A DNA stretch of 51,174 nt from Cristatella mucedo (lineage: Eukaryota; Bryozoa; Phylactolaemata; Cristatellidae): contig WPIO01000419.1 in the NCBI GenBank assembly GCA_009760855.2, positions 1-51,174 on the forward strand. The letters are read 5' to 3'. Of the stretch, positions 39,146 to 51,174 are shown piece by piece; positions within the stretch are counted from its first letter, which is position 1, and each line of letters starts with the position of its first letter. The translations under genes were made by a program, and so were the position numbers. A model generated the notes under the pieces. It worked only from the letters and a program-made list of their open reading frames with translations, was not told the origin of the DNA and did no database searches.

Positions 39146-40930
39146 ATGAGCCAGTCTTGGCATCAAGAAGTGGCAGGTAGGAGCGGTGGCGCTGGTGCTA
39201 GTGAAGCGCTTAATGTTGCGATTTTGATGGAATGTCTGGAAATGATGACGGCAGAGGTAGCACAGCTGAAAGCTAGTGTCGAGGCGCAGGCTCGGCAGCA
39301 GCCGCTGCCCCCTCAGGTAGCACCACAAATTGCGTTTCCGCCATATGTTCTCGCAGAGTTTGCTGGTTGCAACTCTCCGAACACTGTGCCGCGTTTCTCC
39401 GGCGAAAAGCCTGAATCCGTGGTCCGGTGGCTGAAGGAGTATGAATTGCAGGCGTGGAGCCTCAGCTGGGGTGACTCTATTTAATGTCGCCGCTTCGGTT
39501 CGCACCTAGAAGGGCGGGCGCTCGACGTTTTCGATGAAGCGCAGCAAGCGGCCGGCGCCGGTTTCTCTTTGCTCCTGGCAGAAGCGGCGCTGATGAAGGC
39601 ATTCGATACGGGTTTCTGGCAGGATGCCGCGCGTGCGCGCCTGCAGAATCGCGTGCAGAAAAGAGACGAAACTGTTTTCGCCTTTTATCGGGATCTCCGC
39701 GACGAAGCAGAGTTTGCCTATTGGGACCTTCCACCCAACAGCCGTATGAGCACGATATCGTTGCTCTTTGTTAATGGCCTGCAGCCGAATCTCAGGTCCT
39801 ATGTTTTCGCTAGCAACCCCCGCGATGCAAGGGAGGCGCTAGATTGCGCCATTAGATGCAAAAATACGCCATTCATATCGGGATAGTCAGCCGTCTTGGC
39901 CACAGCGAGCATGCAGACTTTGAGACCAGATATTAGCGGTTTTCGAGGTGAGGTACCCGATCTTGGGAATCAGGGGGTCAACCTAAACTACGGCGTGACT
40001 CAACCGCAGCAAGCGGCTGACGTACCCGCCCAGCCCAGAAAAATACCGACCCATGGAATTTTGACTCCCGAGAGGAAGCCGTCTACGCAGATTGACGACA
40101 TTCCATGGTCTAAACCTCGACGACCGGGGCATCTTGATACTTCGCGAAGTGGCTCGCGAGCAAAGGAAGGCGCCAGAGGCAGGAATGGGGCCGGCGTTTT
40201 CAATTGCAAAACCCGTATGAGTTCTAGTGCTCTAGTCCCGGCCCTTGATGTAGACCAACCTATCTCCCACCATCGTATGACGGTGTGGGCCCTACTGAAC
40301 GGTGCAACGACCACAGCGCTCATAGACTCGGGGGCAGATATATCTGTCTTAACGTTAGAGACCGCTAAACTGATAGGGCTGCAATTTTCGTGCACCGCAA
40401 TGACAGCGTCTGGCGTAGTGTGGGTATGTGATCGCCGTCACGTGGTTCCGCCCCCCCCCCCAGCCGACGTTCTGTCCGCCCAACGGGAACGCTCCTTGCC
40501 GGCACGTGACTTGTTCCTTGCAGCTCACTTCACTTTCTGCCTGTTCTTCGGCCTGCAAGCACGCTATCCATTCTATTCTCTCTTTTAACACCTCGTGCTC
40601 CAGAGCACACGCACGACGGCTGTTAGATCGTATAATACAGCCGTCGTCGACAACGCTTGTGGGGGCTTCGCTCTTCATCGCGCCGCCATCTCGTGCCCAC
40701 AAGCCCCTACAGTAGAAGGGTCGCAGCTGGAGATTCTGGGCAGCTCGTCAGTATGGATCCAGTTAGGAACAGTACATCGTGTGCATCGCATTTACGTTGC
40801 CCGAAATTCTATGCATCCGCTGCTGCTACGCACCGACTTCCTGGCGAAGTTCGGTCCGGTCACCTTTGACATTAAGAAGCACACAGTGTTGATAGGAGAT
40901 GAACGCCTTGAGCTGGTGGGGGCCCAGGTG
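39146..40930 (+). pseudogene. Gypsy-like gag-protease, broken
   Basis: The frame starts at ATG 39146 ('MSQSWHQEV'). A gag domain follows, with 'VPRFSGEKPESVVRWLKEYE', 'LEGRALDVF' and 'RVQKRDETVFAFYRDLRDEAE'. In-frame stops are TAA at 39482-39484 and TAG at 39884-39886; both can be Gln codons changed by C to T. A retropepsin domain starts at about 40290 with the active-site 'ALIDSGADISVL' and is split by the insertion at 40419-40711 before 'HPLLLRTDFLAKFG'. No reverse transcriptase follows, so the element is truncated at the right inverted-repeat arm. Confidence 0.85.
40419..40711. mobile_element. 293-bp LTR-like insertion in the protease
   Basis: The segment begins TGTGGG and ends CCTACA (TG...CA ends) and is flanked by GTAG on both sides (40415-40418 and 40712-40715). 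Insertion plus one GTAG is 297 bp, a multiple of three, and the protease frame is the same on both sides. A TATAATA lies inside. A solo LTR fits best; a spliced intron (GTATGT...CAG) would break the frame. Confidence 0.65.
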
Positions 40931-40934
40931 TCAC

Positions 40935-41173
40935 GAAGGCGGAGGTTGACAGGCCAGAAAACAGCAATCAGCAGCTTCCGTGGGTATCGGACCAATTCTA
41001 AAGGCCGAATCGCGACCGCCGGTCTCAGCTTCCTGGCTTGCTGTTAAGCTCTTGCTCTCTAACCGCACTGACGCTCCTCTCTGGCTCACTGCTCCAGGAC
41101 AAAGAGGTTCTAGCCCACCTCCGAACAGATCTTGTTCGCGCTAAAACTCAGCCAAGGTTACCAAAGTGCTACA
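40935..41173 (-). repeat. Right arm of the 3.2-kb inverted-repeat element
   Basis: Reverse-complement partner of 37949-38095, ending in GTGCTACA. It carries an extra stretch of about 95 bp (near 41015-41110) missing in the left arm. Confidence 0.8.
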
Positions 41174-41225
41174 TAGGATTATATTTACTATTTTGTTAGG
41201 ACCTTTAGTGGAGACCTCTGTAACT

Positions 41226-41276
41226 TCTCTCTCTCTCTCTCTCTCCCTCTTTCTTGCTCTCTCTCCGTCTCTCTTA
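41226..41276. repeat. CT microsatellite, interrupted
   Basis: CT repeats with CCT, TTG and GT interruptions. No coding content. Confidence 0.9.
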
Positions 41277-41299
41277 CTTTATCTGCTAGTAGCCGTGCC

Positions 41300-41780
41300 T
41301 CTGCAATAAATGTCGGCCTGTCTTGCAGAATTCTGCAGCCCGGTTCGTCTGTCGTGAATGTTCCAACTGTCACAAACACGACTTCTATCCACGAACCGCA
41401 CTTGCTACCCCCGGCGACCAGCAACGCACCGAGTGGCTATCACTGTTTTGAAACTGCATTGCTAACTAAGTTATTCGTTATTGACCAACTAAGTGTGATT
41501 GAGAAATTGGACATACTCAAAATCGGCTCTGCCAGCATGTCTGCTGTTGAATCTGCTTGTTTTACAGGTGTCGTCTTTCACAGTGCAATACTCTGCTTTT
41601 AAGCTTGTCTGTCATGAGCATCACAATTGCAACATCACACAGATTCTTGCCGACCTGCACATTCTGCCAGTCATGCATCGACTTCTAGGTCAAATGTAAA
41701 GCGCCTAGAGAGAGATTAAGTTCTCTGAGGGCGCTTTATCAAGTGAATTATTGTGAATTATTATTATTATTATTAGGTTG
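41300..41780 (+). mobile_element. CR1/L2-like LINE fragment, plus orientation, decayed
   Basis: Plus-strand 'ILQPGSSVV'-like and 'CHEHHNCNITQILADLHILPV' fragments match the LINE C-terminal blocks, followed by the 3' stem-loop (about 41698-41740) and a (TTA)n tail near 41755-41776. It has the opposite orientation to most other copies. Confidence 0.8.
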
Positions 41781-42240
41781 TGTGGCTCACTTTAAGCCTC
41801 TTCATTCTTTTGCTCTAACCTACTTGTCGGATCTACATTCCACAAGGCTAAGCATCGTATCACCAACTTTTTGAAATCTAATTGTTTATCGATTCCTCCT
41901 ACACATCTCAAATATATTTTGGCGATCATGCCTTTAATCGCTATGCTCCTATAGCTGCGAACTCATTCCCGACCTGCATCACGACACCCCGGACTTGCCC
42001 CATTTAAAAAGAAACTAAAAGTTCATCTATTTGTGACAGCATTAAGAGGATTCCTGTGATTCGTCCCTAATGTGCTTGTGGGTGCTGACACTACTTCATG
42101 CTGCCACTAAACATACTTGAATGCTGAGCCCATACATGCCACCACTAAACGTGTTTTTTTCAGGTTTATTGATCGTGCTACTGCTAACCATACGATCATG
42201 CTTTAGTCGCAGCTAATGGAAACCACATAAAAAGGGCTTG
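41781..42240 (+). mobile_element. Second decayed LINE fragment, plus orientation
   Basis: Reads remnants of 'AYLSDL', 'YAPIAANSFPTCI' and the DNA encoding the ORF end and 3' region ('gcgctgacac'-type motif, 'ccactaaac'). No stem-loop was resolved at its end. Confidence 0.6.
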
Positions 42241-44284
42241 AGTTCACTGAGTGTGTTGTAACAAACTTATTATAATTATTATCCGAAAGGGTGCCGAGAA
42301 TGTGGCAGCCATCGAGGCCACGTCATTGCTTTTGTCCAGTAGCAACAAGACAGGCCGTTTCCAACGCACTATCCGCCCAATTATTGTTACAGAACTACTA
42401 GAACAGTGGCCCTGACTCAATGCTGTTTTGACGACTCGAGTGTAGCAGGCTGCAGCACCCAGAGCACGCGGGCCAGAGCAGAAAAGTCACTCCCACTGTG
42501 GCAACTTCTGCTAGCCCAGCACGATCACTTGCTGCCATCCCTTGCTCTGAGTGGCATCAGGGAGGATGCCGGAGACGGTGCCCTTTTCAGCCCAGAGCTT
42601 AACGGACTATTGTGTTATACCGGGCTGACCTCTATGTTTTAAAAGGCTTTAAAGCTTGGCCCCGATATGGTGGCAGCATGTTACACAGGACAAATCAAGT
42701 CGTCTTTGGTAGCTGAGGCTACTTTCCCGACCAGGGTACTTGGGCGTGGGCTGGCTCATTGCTTTGCACCGAGATTGCATACCAAGCCGCCATCGTGTTC
42801 GTTTGCTCAGGTTATCTCCCCTAACTGTTTCTGCCACATGGGCTGTAAGAATCCTTTCCTGCAATTAGCTGCACCAAGCTGCCCTGTAGTAGGGACACCC
42901 CCACAAACATCCCGTTATCATAGCTTTGCTGCTGCCAAACTTGAGCCTCTATTGCCTTCTCCGTGGAGAGCCACGTGAAGCCTAAGTTTAGAAGCTGCTG
43001 ATTCTCTTTGGTAAAACCTGTCGCTTTTAGAGCTAGAGCCACCTCAGCATCGGATGCTGCTGTAATTGATGTTGCCACAACCGTACTGTTGCTTCAGCCA
43101 CGATTTTAGATCGGTGATGTACACTGGTGCCGCTAAAGAGGCCTACTTCGATAGCAGATGGTTATAGAGTTACCGATGCCAGCCCGTTACCCAATCGTGT
43201 CACAACTCCTGCACTTGGGAAGCTGCTATTCCCGTCCTTAAAGCAGTAGCCCCATGAAATATGCACCAGTATATGCGGTAACAGCAGCAGCAGCAGAAGC
43301 AAAAAGCCGGAAGTGGGAGTAGCTTAGAAAAGCAAGTTCGATGATAGGCAGACCGATTTGTTCCATCGCCATTTACCGGAACGATCCTAATGGCGGCCGT
43401 CTTTGATTAGAGCACGACTAAAATGGGTGTTTTTAAGTGCATGTGACTTTTTAGTACACACGACTGGAGCCTAGCAGGTTAAAGAGGCCTGACAGAGCGC
43501 TGTGTGTATTTAAACAGATTATGAAGGCGCCTTTCGGGCACGAAAGTTGCCATTTTGAAATGCCCACCTACGATCATAATTATTGCAAATAGTTGTGCCC
43601 GATGACGTCCTTTTCAATTCAACTACTCCTAGGATCACTTGGGTCATTTGTAGTCAAAGTAGGCAGGGGAAAACCAGTCAACTAATACCTTTGGTGTGAT
43701 TTGGGCATATGCCTTTACAACCTATCGTCACTGTTGCACAGCTATTACAAGGTAACATTCGTAGTAAGCAGCACAGGCAACGTCAGCCATTTTGGGATAA
43801 TTGCAGCCAGAAAGAAAGAGAGAATGTAGAAGGAGAGAAGAGCGGCAACTAGCCAGTGATGTTTATGGCCAGCGAAGTTCCTACCCAACTCCAGCTTGAC
43901 TGAGCTGATCGATAACAGTACTCGTCGAGCCTTGAGAGCTGACCTCATCTGTGCTGACTCTTTTGGCTCATGGTCGTCTACCTTTGCCTTTGCCAGCTAC
44001 CTTGCTATTGCACTATCGGTATTAAGCTACTTAGGGTTTTTCACTCAGTTACGGCTGCCAGTGAGTGACTGAAAGCGCTAATCAGTTTCAAGTAGTTGAT
44101 GCACTCCAGCCTGCTCCACGACAAGGCCGATGGGAGCAGTGGGTCGCCTCTATGGGGTTGGCTACCCGAATACTCTACCCCACCCAAGCCCCTCGCATTG
44201 AAATGGTGGTGACATCAAGCTGCTCTACTGCGTCGTTTCTAAAAAGACAGCTCTGTCTTCCATGTCTAACCAATCTTTCCACAC
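42241..44284. other. No gene recognised
   Basis: Mixed-composition DNA with small ORFs on both strands, for example 42821-43078 and 42667-42978, none with a domain. A short CAG repeat lies near 43285-43300. Confidence 0.4.
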
Positions 44285-44794
<510 letters not shown>

Positions 44795-44942
44795 ATCTGC
44801 CGCTTTTGCTACTGTTGTTTTTTTTTTGCATTAAACCTCAGCAGGTATTTGCTGATGTTGCTGCTTTGACCATGAAACCGTTGTTTGTGCTGCTGCCACT
44901 GCCGTTACAGCTGCAGTAAAACAGGATCTTGGTTTTTTACAT

Positions 44943-45692
44943 TAATAATAATAATAATAATTCACTTGATAAAGCTCCCTCAGAGAACTCAATCTCTCTA
45001 GGCGCTTTACATTTACTGTAAAGTGAAATGCAATTGAATGGTAAGTAAAATCACGCTTGCAAAACAAACGAGATGAATCATATGGTTAGGGGTGACATGC
45101 ACAGGGTCAGCATGCAAATGTGGTTAGTGGCAGCATGCACAATGTCAGCACGCATAAGCACATCAAAGACGAATCACGGGGACCCACTAAATGCTGTCCT
45201 AAATAGGTGTGTTTTTAGGTTCCTTTTAAATGTGGTCAGGTCAGGGGATGTTTTGAAACAGGTCGGGAGGGATTTCCAGGCTTTGGGAGCATATGAACTA
45301 AATGCACGGCCTCCAAAGGATTTAACGTTTATATGAGGTATTTCTAGACTGTTGGATTCCGAAAAGCGGGTGGTACGATGCTTGGCCTGATGGGGTAGTA
45401 TATCTGACAGATAGGCTGGAGCCATAGAATGAAGGGACCTAAAAGTGAGCGACAAAACCTTGAAGTCAATCCGTTGCTTGACTGGTAGCCAGTGCAGGCC
45501 GGCGAGAAGTGGAGTAATGTGGCAACTGCGACGCTCACGACAGACAAGCCTAGCTGCAGAGTTTTGCACAAGCTGCAATCGCCTGATCACACATGCTGGT
45601 AGGCCAGTAAGCAGTGAGTTGCAGAAGTCGAGACGGGATGTCACGAATGCATGAACTATTTTGGACGTGGTATCTTTATCTGAACAAGCATT
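44943..45692 (-). mobile_element. CR1/L2-like LINE, 5'-truncated copy
   Basis: A TAA tail and 3' stem-loop lie at the left edge and the last about 170 codons of the LINE ORF remain open (45174-45690). It differs from the full copy by scattered substitutions, so it is older than the copies at 35.1 and 45.9 kb. Confidence 0.9.
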
Positions 45693-45857
45693 GATGGCAT
45701 GGGCTTTAGCCGGCATGGTTGGTTTGGTTTACGGCTGGATTGAGTTTGCACATACCGGCTGGTCGATTGTTTTACATTACACAACGGTTATCTGCTGGGG
45801 CTGTTGATGGTCACAGGCTCAGTATTGTTAGGTCGTGAATGGTATGCCTTAGCTGTG
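45693..45857 (+). other. Short segment reading as a bacterial-style membrane protein
   Basis: Between two LINE copies the plus strand reads '[22 protein letters not shown]' in pieces and, after a one-base shift, 'YLLGLLMVTGSVLLGREWYAL'. Codon choice and two hydrophobic helices look bacterial. It is too short to identify and could be chance. Confidence 0.3.
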
Positions 45858-45909
45858 GTCTGTGTGTGCGTTTGTGTGTGTTTGTGTGTGTGTGTGAGTG
45901 TGTGTGTGT
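45858..45909. repeat. GT microsatellite
   Basis: Interrupted GT repeats ending directly at the TAA tail of the next LINE copy. Confidence 0.9.
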
Positions 45910-47213
45910 AATAATAATAATAATAATAACATTGCATTGATAAAGCGCCCCCAGAGAACTTAATCTCTTTCTAGGCGCTTTACATTTGCTGCAAAGTGAT
46001 ACGCAACAGAATAGTAAGTAAAATCATGCTTGAAAAACAAACAAAATGAATAACATGGTTAGGGGTTACATGCACTGGGTCAGCATACAAATGTGGTTAG
46101 TGGCAGCATGAACAGTGTCAGCACGCATAAGCACATCGAGAACGAATCACAAGGACCCGCTAAATGCTGTCCTAAATAGGTATGTTTTTAAGTTTCTTTT
46201 AAATGTGGTCAGGTCAGGGGATGTTCTGATGCAGGTCGGGAGGGAGTTCCAGGCTGTGGGAGCATACGAGCTAAATGCACGGTCTCCAAAGGATTTAAGG
46301 TTTGTACGAGGTATTTCTAGACTGTTGGATTCCGAAAAGCGAGTGGTACGATGCTTTGCCTGATGGGGTAGTATATCTGAAAGGTAGGCTGGAGCCATAG
46401 AATGAAGAGACCTAAAAGTGAGCGACAAAACCTTGAAGTCAATCCGTTGCTTGACTGGTAACCAGTGCAGGTCGGCGAGAAGTGGAGTAATGTGGCAACT
46501 GCGACGCTCACGACAGACAAGCCTAGCTGCAGAGTTTTGCACCAGCTGCAATCGCCTGATCGCACATGCTGGTAGGCCTGTAAGCAGTGAGTTACAGAAG
46601 TCGAGACGAGATGTCACGAATGCATGGACCAACTTGGACGTGGTATCCTTATCTAAACAAGCCCTAATTTTAGCAATGTTATGAAGCTGAAAATAGGCTG
46701 ATTTGACTGTAGAGCTGATGTGGTCGTCTAACGAGAGGTCGCTTTGGAATATGACAACTAGATTTCGAGCTGATGCAACTGGAGATATGCTGGCAGAGCC
46801 AATTTTGAAAGTCAGCCTTTCCAATTTCTGAATAACACTAGGTTTGCCCATAACTAGTAAGTTAGTTTTATCATCGTTTAGTTTTAGAAAATTTGCTGCC
46901 ATCCATGATCGGATGTCATCAATGCATGCAGCAAGTGAGTTGAGAGAATTTGAGGTGCTCGAAGGCTGGGAGGGATCAAAGCAAAGGTACAAGTGAGTGT
47001 CATCCGCATAGAAGTGAAAGCCTAGATTGTGCTTGGCAATCACAGCAGCGAGAGGGAGAGTATAAACGGTGAAAAGGACCGGACCTAGCACAGAACCCTG
47101 AGGTACTCCATATTTTAGAGGTACTTCAGATAATCTTTGTCCATTCACGTCAACACTCTGGAGTCTCCCACTGAGATAGGACCTGAACCACTGCAGAGCA
47201 GTGCCAGTGATGT
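45910..47213 (-). mobile_element. CR1/L2-like LINE, 5'-truncated copy with open RT part
   Basis: TAA tail and stem-loop at the left edge. The ORF remnant (46147-47213) starts inside the reverse transcriptase at 'ITGTALQWFRSYL' and keeps 'GVPQGSVLGP' and 'YADD' without stops. It is nearly identical to the full copy, so it is young. Confidence 0.92.
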
Positions 47214-50084
47214 ACGTTGTTGTGTTGGTGCAAAAGCTCTCATGCTCTCCTGAACTCAGCCAGAGGTAGCTAGCACACTTTGATAATTTCACGAATCTGT
47301 ATAACTGTCAGTAGACTTGGCAAAAGTTGATTGCATAGTGGGTGCACAGCAGCTCTTGATACTGTGTGCTCACTGTGCATTTGGCCTTGGTGGCACGACA
47401 GCATGAGATGATGGCTAGCCTCTTGTTCTCCGCATCTACCCAGTGCAGTTCTGCCAGGTTTACCTCTGTCTTAGCAGAGCCAAATTAGAATCCGGTGCCA
47501 TGCTTTGGCGACGGCAGCGGTCAGGAGCTTTGGCTCATGCAGCCTTTCCAGTCATTGTCAAAAGCCTGGCCTCTACTGTTTCAGGTCTCCTATTTCCGGA
47601 GGGGGGTCTGAAACTCGGGGGCAGTGGCCATTCACAAGTGCAGGAGGATATAGCACCACGGACAAACCATCGCCTTGGCCTCCTCTTGGCAGCACAGTTT
47701 GCCCATGGTGCAGCAGCAGCTGATGCATCTGCCGCACGGAGCGCCCATTATGCAGCAGCAGCTACAGCAGCCTTGAAATGATGTAGCCGGTGCTAGGAGT
47801 CAGCAAGCATCCATGGCCCCAACGGCTTCGACTTTGGCAGCGGTGAGAATTCATTTGGGTGGTGCCAACTATGTCGCCACTGGCCTTCGACCATCGTATG
47901 CTCCGAGGAAAGAGACTGCATGCCAGGCGAGCTGAAACAATCCACAGCAGCAAATCGAGCATCTGATGCTGACACAGCAGGGTGCCAGGAAAGAAGGCCA
48001 CTGCCGACCGACGCTGGTGGCCCATGTCGGGCGGCTGGTCGCAGCAGCCGATCCGATGGCCTTCAAAGCAGCAATACTGCAGCTGGTGCCTCTGCCGCCA
48101 CGTGCTCCTTGTCATTCCTTCACGGCCAGAGTCAATCTTACAGATGCAGCCACAGTGCAGCAGAAGCTTCCGACAGACGAATTGTCGAAGCCTGTGGCCT
48201 AAGTGAGTTTGATCTTTTTTCCAGAGCTATCGGGTGTCTTTTATTCGGGTCATTGAATGTGATGTTACATATATCAGTCTTTAACTCAACAACTTTGGAA
48301 AGATTAAGTGGGTGCTACGCAGGAGAGTTTAATACAGCCCACTCACAGCTTAAGTGGCTTTTATATCCCATTCGGTAGCCAAGAAACTTCATCTCACACA
48401 ACAGCACGAGACAGTGGGAAGATAGCACAGTCAGAAGACCAGTTGACATTGTAAGTAGCATGGAAGTAGCAGCGGAGAACTGTAGAAAAGGATGAGCCAT
48501 AGGTGGCGGAGTAGTTTGAAATTCTCCAAGCCACCGGTATGCCATACCATGCAGAAAAACTGGGCTCGAAGGGATTTATTTGCACTGACGCTGGAGCTGC
48601 CGAGTATGCGACTGCACGCCCGGTATCCTCGAACCGACTCTTCGCGCCTTTGCCACCCATCACTTACGTACAATTGTCATAAATCGCAACAGGCCATTAT
48701 CCTGGTAAGCAAGAGGTGGCTGCTGCGAAACACACAACACGAAAACTTCGATGCAGAGTTTTTTGCCAGCTTGAAGCAACAAGCTGGTAGACCAACAAGC
48801 AGTATAGATCAAACACGTAGACCCTCACGGCCATCGGTTAATAAGATCTCTGGATAGTAGCAGGCTCTGAATCATGCACAGGGTTTGCTAGAACAAACCT
48901 GTTCGCGATGCAATCTTTTGATGAGTTGTATTTTTCCCTATTGACAATTATTTTTTGCGTTTGCAGAGCAAGATATCGGCAACATGCCTCTCCAAAGTTC
49001 GATGAAGTAATCTTGTGCCACTGCAGAAGTGAAGTGCAGGCCATTGCCTATCAGGCGTCAGCATGCCCAAGCTGTGCAGCCGAGGGCCGATCGCTGACCT
49101 CAGGTGCTGCTTCGAGCTTTGAGTCTGTTGAGCCCCTGAACTGACAGGTAATCCGACTGCCTCTGCACTGCACCGGTGTCGCCTGCCACTTTCGCTGACT
49201 GAATGCACACATGGTTGCTGAATGTTATATCTGCTGAGTTTAAGGACTGTGTGCAGGCAGTTATTTATGTCTGGTCGACAGTGAAAGCAGTTCAACCGAG
49301 AACTGCCAACGCATTAGATTTACTTATTAAACGATGCTCTTGTCATGCAGCTGTCGTGAAGTCGGACGGATTTGTGTGGATTTGCATTGCACCACTACAG
49401 GTGTGCCTGGAACCTATTCAACTCGCCTATGAAAGATCGATCGTGGCACCCAACGTAGGGCCGTAGCTGAGGTTGTTGATTCCCCGAGCAACCGTGGCAC
49501 CGGTGCCGACCAGGCGAAGGCCGGCGCAAGAAGGTGGGCTAGCGGCCACGTCAACAGTATAGTCTCTTGTGAATAGTCATACCACATGCTTGCCCTAGTT
49601 GGTGAGTAGATCATTCATATATGTATATCATGCCGGTTTGGAGCTTCATTTTCCCTATGCAAAAACGTCCGAGCTCTCTGACTCCCAGAGAAAGCCCTTA
49701 GCTGTCATGAGCAGCAGCAGCAAACGAGACAGAAAAAGTGAAATAAAAACAATAGACATAAAAGACAAGAGCACGGCAATATTTGGCTATCTCGTCGAGG
49801 ATGTGGTCAGCAAGAAGGAAGCGACTGGTGTGACATGCTGGATTGTAAAATTACCTAATCAGCAGTTGGAGAACTTAGGCAGAGGCCGTGTAGCTGACCT
49901 GGTTTGACCCAGGCATAAGGCGCTCGACTCTAACGGCTGGTAAGAGTCATGTGCTCAAGCAGGCTAATGTGGTAGGGCAAATGTGAAGTGCCTGCGCTCA
50001 GGTAAGTTCTCAGACGGTGCTATGCATATAAATTGCTTGTATGCAATCGTGTTAATCTTCATAGGGATAATTTGCGATATTTAC
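47214..50084. other. No gene recognised
   Basis: CAG-rich, moderately GC-rich DNA (47700-48130 in particular) with overlapping ORFs on both strands but no domain. The ORF part at 49707-49907 ('KSEIKTIDIKDKSTAIFGYLV') looks protein-like but was not recognised; it might be an exon. Confidence 0.4.
49444..49460 (+). other. Possible decayed LTR primer-binding site
   Basis: TGGCACCCAACGTAGGG differs at two positions from the primer-binding site at 38956. An LTR end could lie just upstream, but none was defined. Confidence 0.4.
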
Positions 50085-51174
50085 GAAACCGTGAAGTCAA
50101 TCTGTTGCTTGACTTTTAGCCAGTGCTGATAGGCGAGAAGTGGTGTGACGTGGCAACTGCTAAGCTTACGACAGACAAGCCTAGCTACAGTGTTTTGCAC
50201 CGGCTTTATTCGCCTGATTGCACATGGTGGTACGCCAGCAAGCAGTGAGTTGCCGCTGTAAAGACGGGATGTCACAAATGCTTTCTCTAACTTGAACGTG
50301 GCATCCTTATCTTAAAAAAGCCCGAATTTTAGCAATGTAGCATATCTGCATTTAGGTAGACTTAATTGTGCAGCTGAGGCGGTCTTGCATTGAGAGGTCA
50401 CTTTGGACCATTACACCTAGATTTTGAGCTGAATCAATAGTAGATAAGCTGGCAGAGCCATTTTAAACTCTACCCTTTCCAATTTCTGAATCACACTTGG
50501 TTTACCATGTACTACTAAGATAGTGTTACCATCGTTTACTTTGAGAATAGTTGCTGCCATTAATGTGCCGATGTAGTCAGTACGTGCAGCAAGGGAGTAG
50601 AGAGAATTCTAGGTTCTCGAAGGCTATGAGGAATCGAAGAAAAGTTGCTACTGAGAGTCATCCTAATATAAAAGAGAACCGAGATTGTGCTTTGCAATCA
50701 CATATGCACGAAGGATAGTACAATCCGTTAAAAGAACCGGACTTAGCATGCAGCCCTTAGCTACCTCGGATGATCGTTGTCCATTCATGTCGAAAGTCTG
50801 GAGTCTTCTATTGCGAGAGAACCCGAACCATTGCAGAACAGTGCCAAAGATGACCAAGGGATACAAGAGGCCCTCTAGAAAACTTGGTGATCGATAGTAT
50901 CGAAAATCTGTCGAAAGATAGATCAAAACGTGCGGAAATACTCTACCCAAAACTCCATTTCAAAGTAGGTCATTATGCACCTTAAGCCATGCTGATCCTG
51001 TAGAGTGATTAGCTCTAAAGCCAGAATAAAACTTATTTGCAAGTTTTGAAGTACCAATACATGAGTCCGCCATGAATCGATACAGTCTTTTTTAATAGGA
51101 ATGGTAGAAGGGAGACTTGGCAGTAGTGGCTCAAGTTCTCCTGGTCTATTGTCTTACTTGTACTATTGTCTTAT
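50085..51174 (-). mobile_element. CR1/L2-like LINE, old copy running off the window
   Basis: Matches about 16715-17830 of the full LINE in the same orientation with many substitutions and indels; the reverse transcriptase frame is destroyed. Its 3' tail is missing at the left edge and its 5' part lies beyond the window. Confidence 0.85.

Noticed and set aside
40424-40712. A spliced intron in the gag-protease gene
   Set aside because: GTATGT...CAG would remove 289 bp and break the frame, whereas the TG...CA insertion with GTAG duplication accounts for the sequence and keeps the frame.

Overview
The window looks like genomic DNA of a metazoan, probably an invertebrate; the species cannot be named from it. 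It is repeat-rich, with long GA/CT microsatellites, a tRNA-like SINE, many copies of one CR1/L2-type LINE and a gypsy-like LTR element. These surround two large, strikingly AT-rich blocks of viral origin. No ordinary host gene is certain; the best candidate is a beta-propeller-like ORF near the left end.

Layout. 1-6.5 kb: two copies of a composite repeat (SINE-like part, GA microsatellite, propeller-like ORF). 7.6-15.9 kb: a heavily decayed endogenous virus-like element, mostly on the minus strand (copy L). 16.2-19.64 kb: a nearly complete LINE with a 1011-codon endonuclease/reverse transcriptase ORF. 19.64-37.4 kb: a second, much better preserved relative of the same element (copy R), with ATPase, capsid and integrase on the plus strand. 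37.9-41.2 kb: a gypsy-like 5' LTR, primer-binding site and broken gag-protease inside a pair of inverted repeats, itself hit by a 293-bp LTR-like insertion. 41.3-51.2 kb: LINE fragments, a 278-bp CT tract and unassigned DNA.

The central find is the Maverick/Polinton/adintovirus-like element present twice in inverted orientation, with the integrases at the outer ends. Copy R holds a nearly full virion and integration module: DD(35)E integrase, A32/FtsK-type packaging ATPase, adenain-type protease, parvovirus-like phospholipase A2 protein, double-jelly-roll capsid-like protein, a penton-like protein, YqaJ-type exonuclease, an HNH-AP2 endonuclease and four genes with phage-fibre-like repeats. 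No family-B DNA polymerase is visible. Genes are tightly packed, many start next to a TATAG motif, and neighbours overlap at start and stop codons. The logic is virus-like: integrase for insertion; ATPase, capsid, protease and PLA2 proteins for making and releasing particles; fibres for attachment.

Copy R is no longer functional. It has about 19 in-frame stops, several single-base shifts in A-runs, lost start codons and a LINE inserted between two catalytic residues of the integrase. Sixteen of the stops are TAA or TAG, and they can be explained as C-to-T changes of Gln codons. The same stops in the unrelated gag gene and the use of TAA as a normal terminator favour decay over an altered genetic code.
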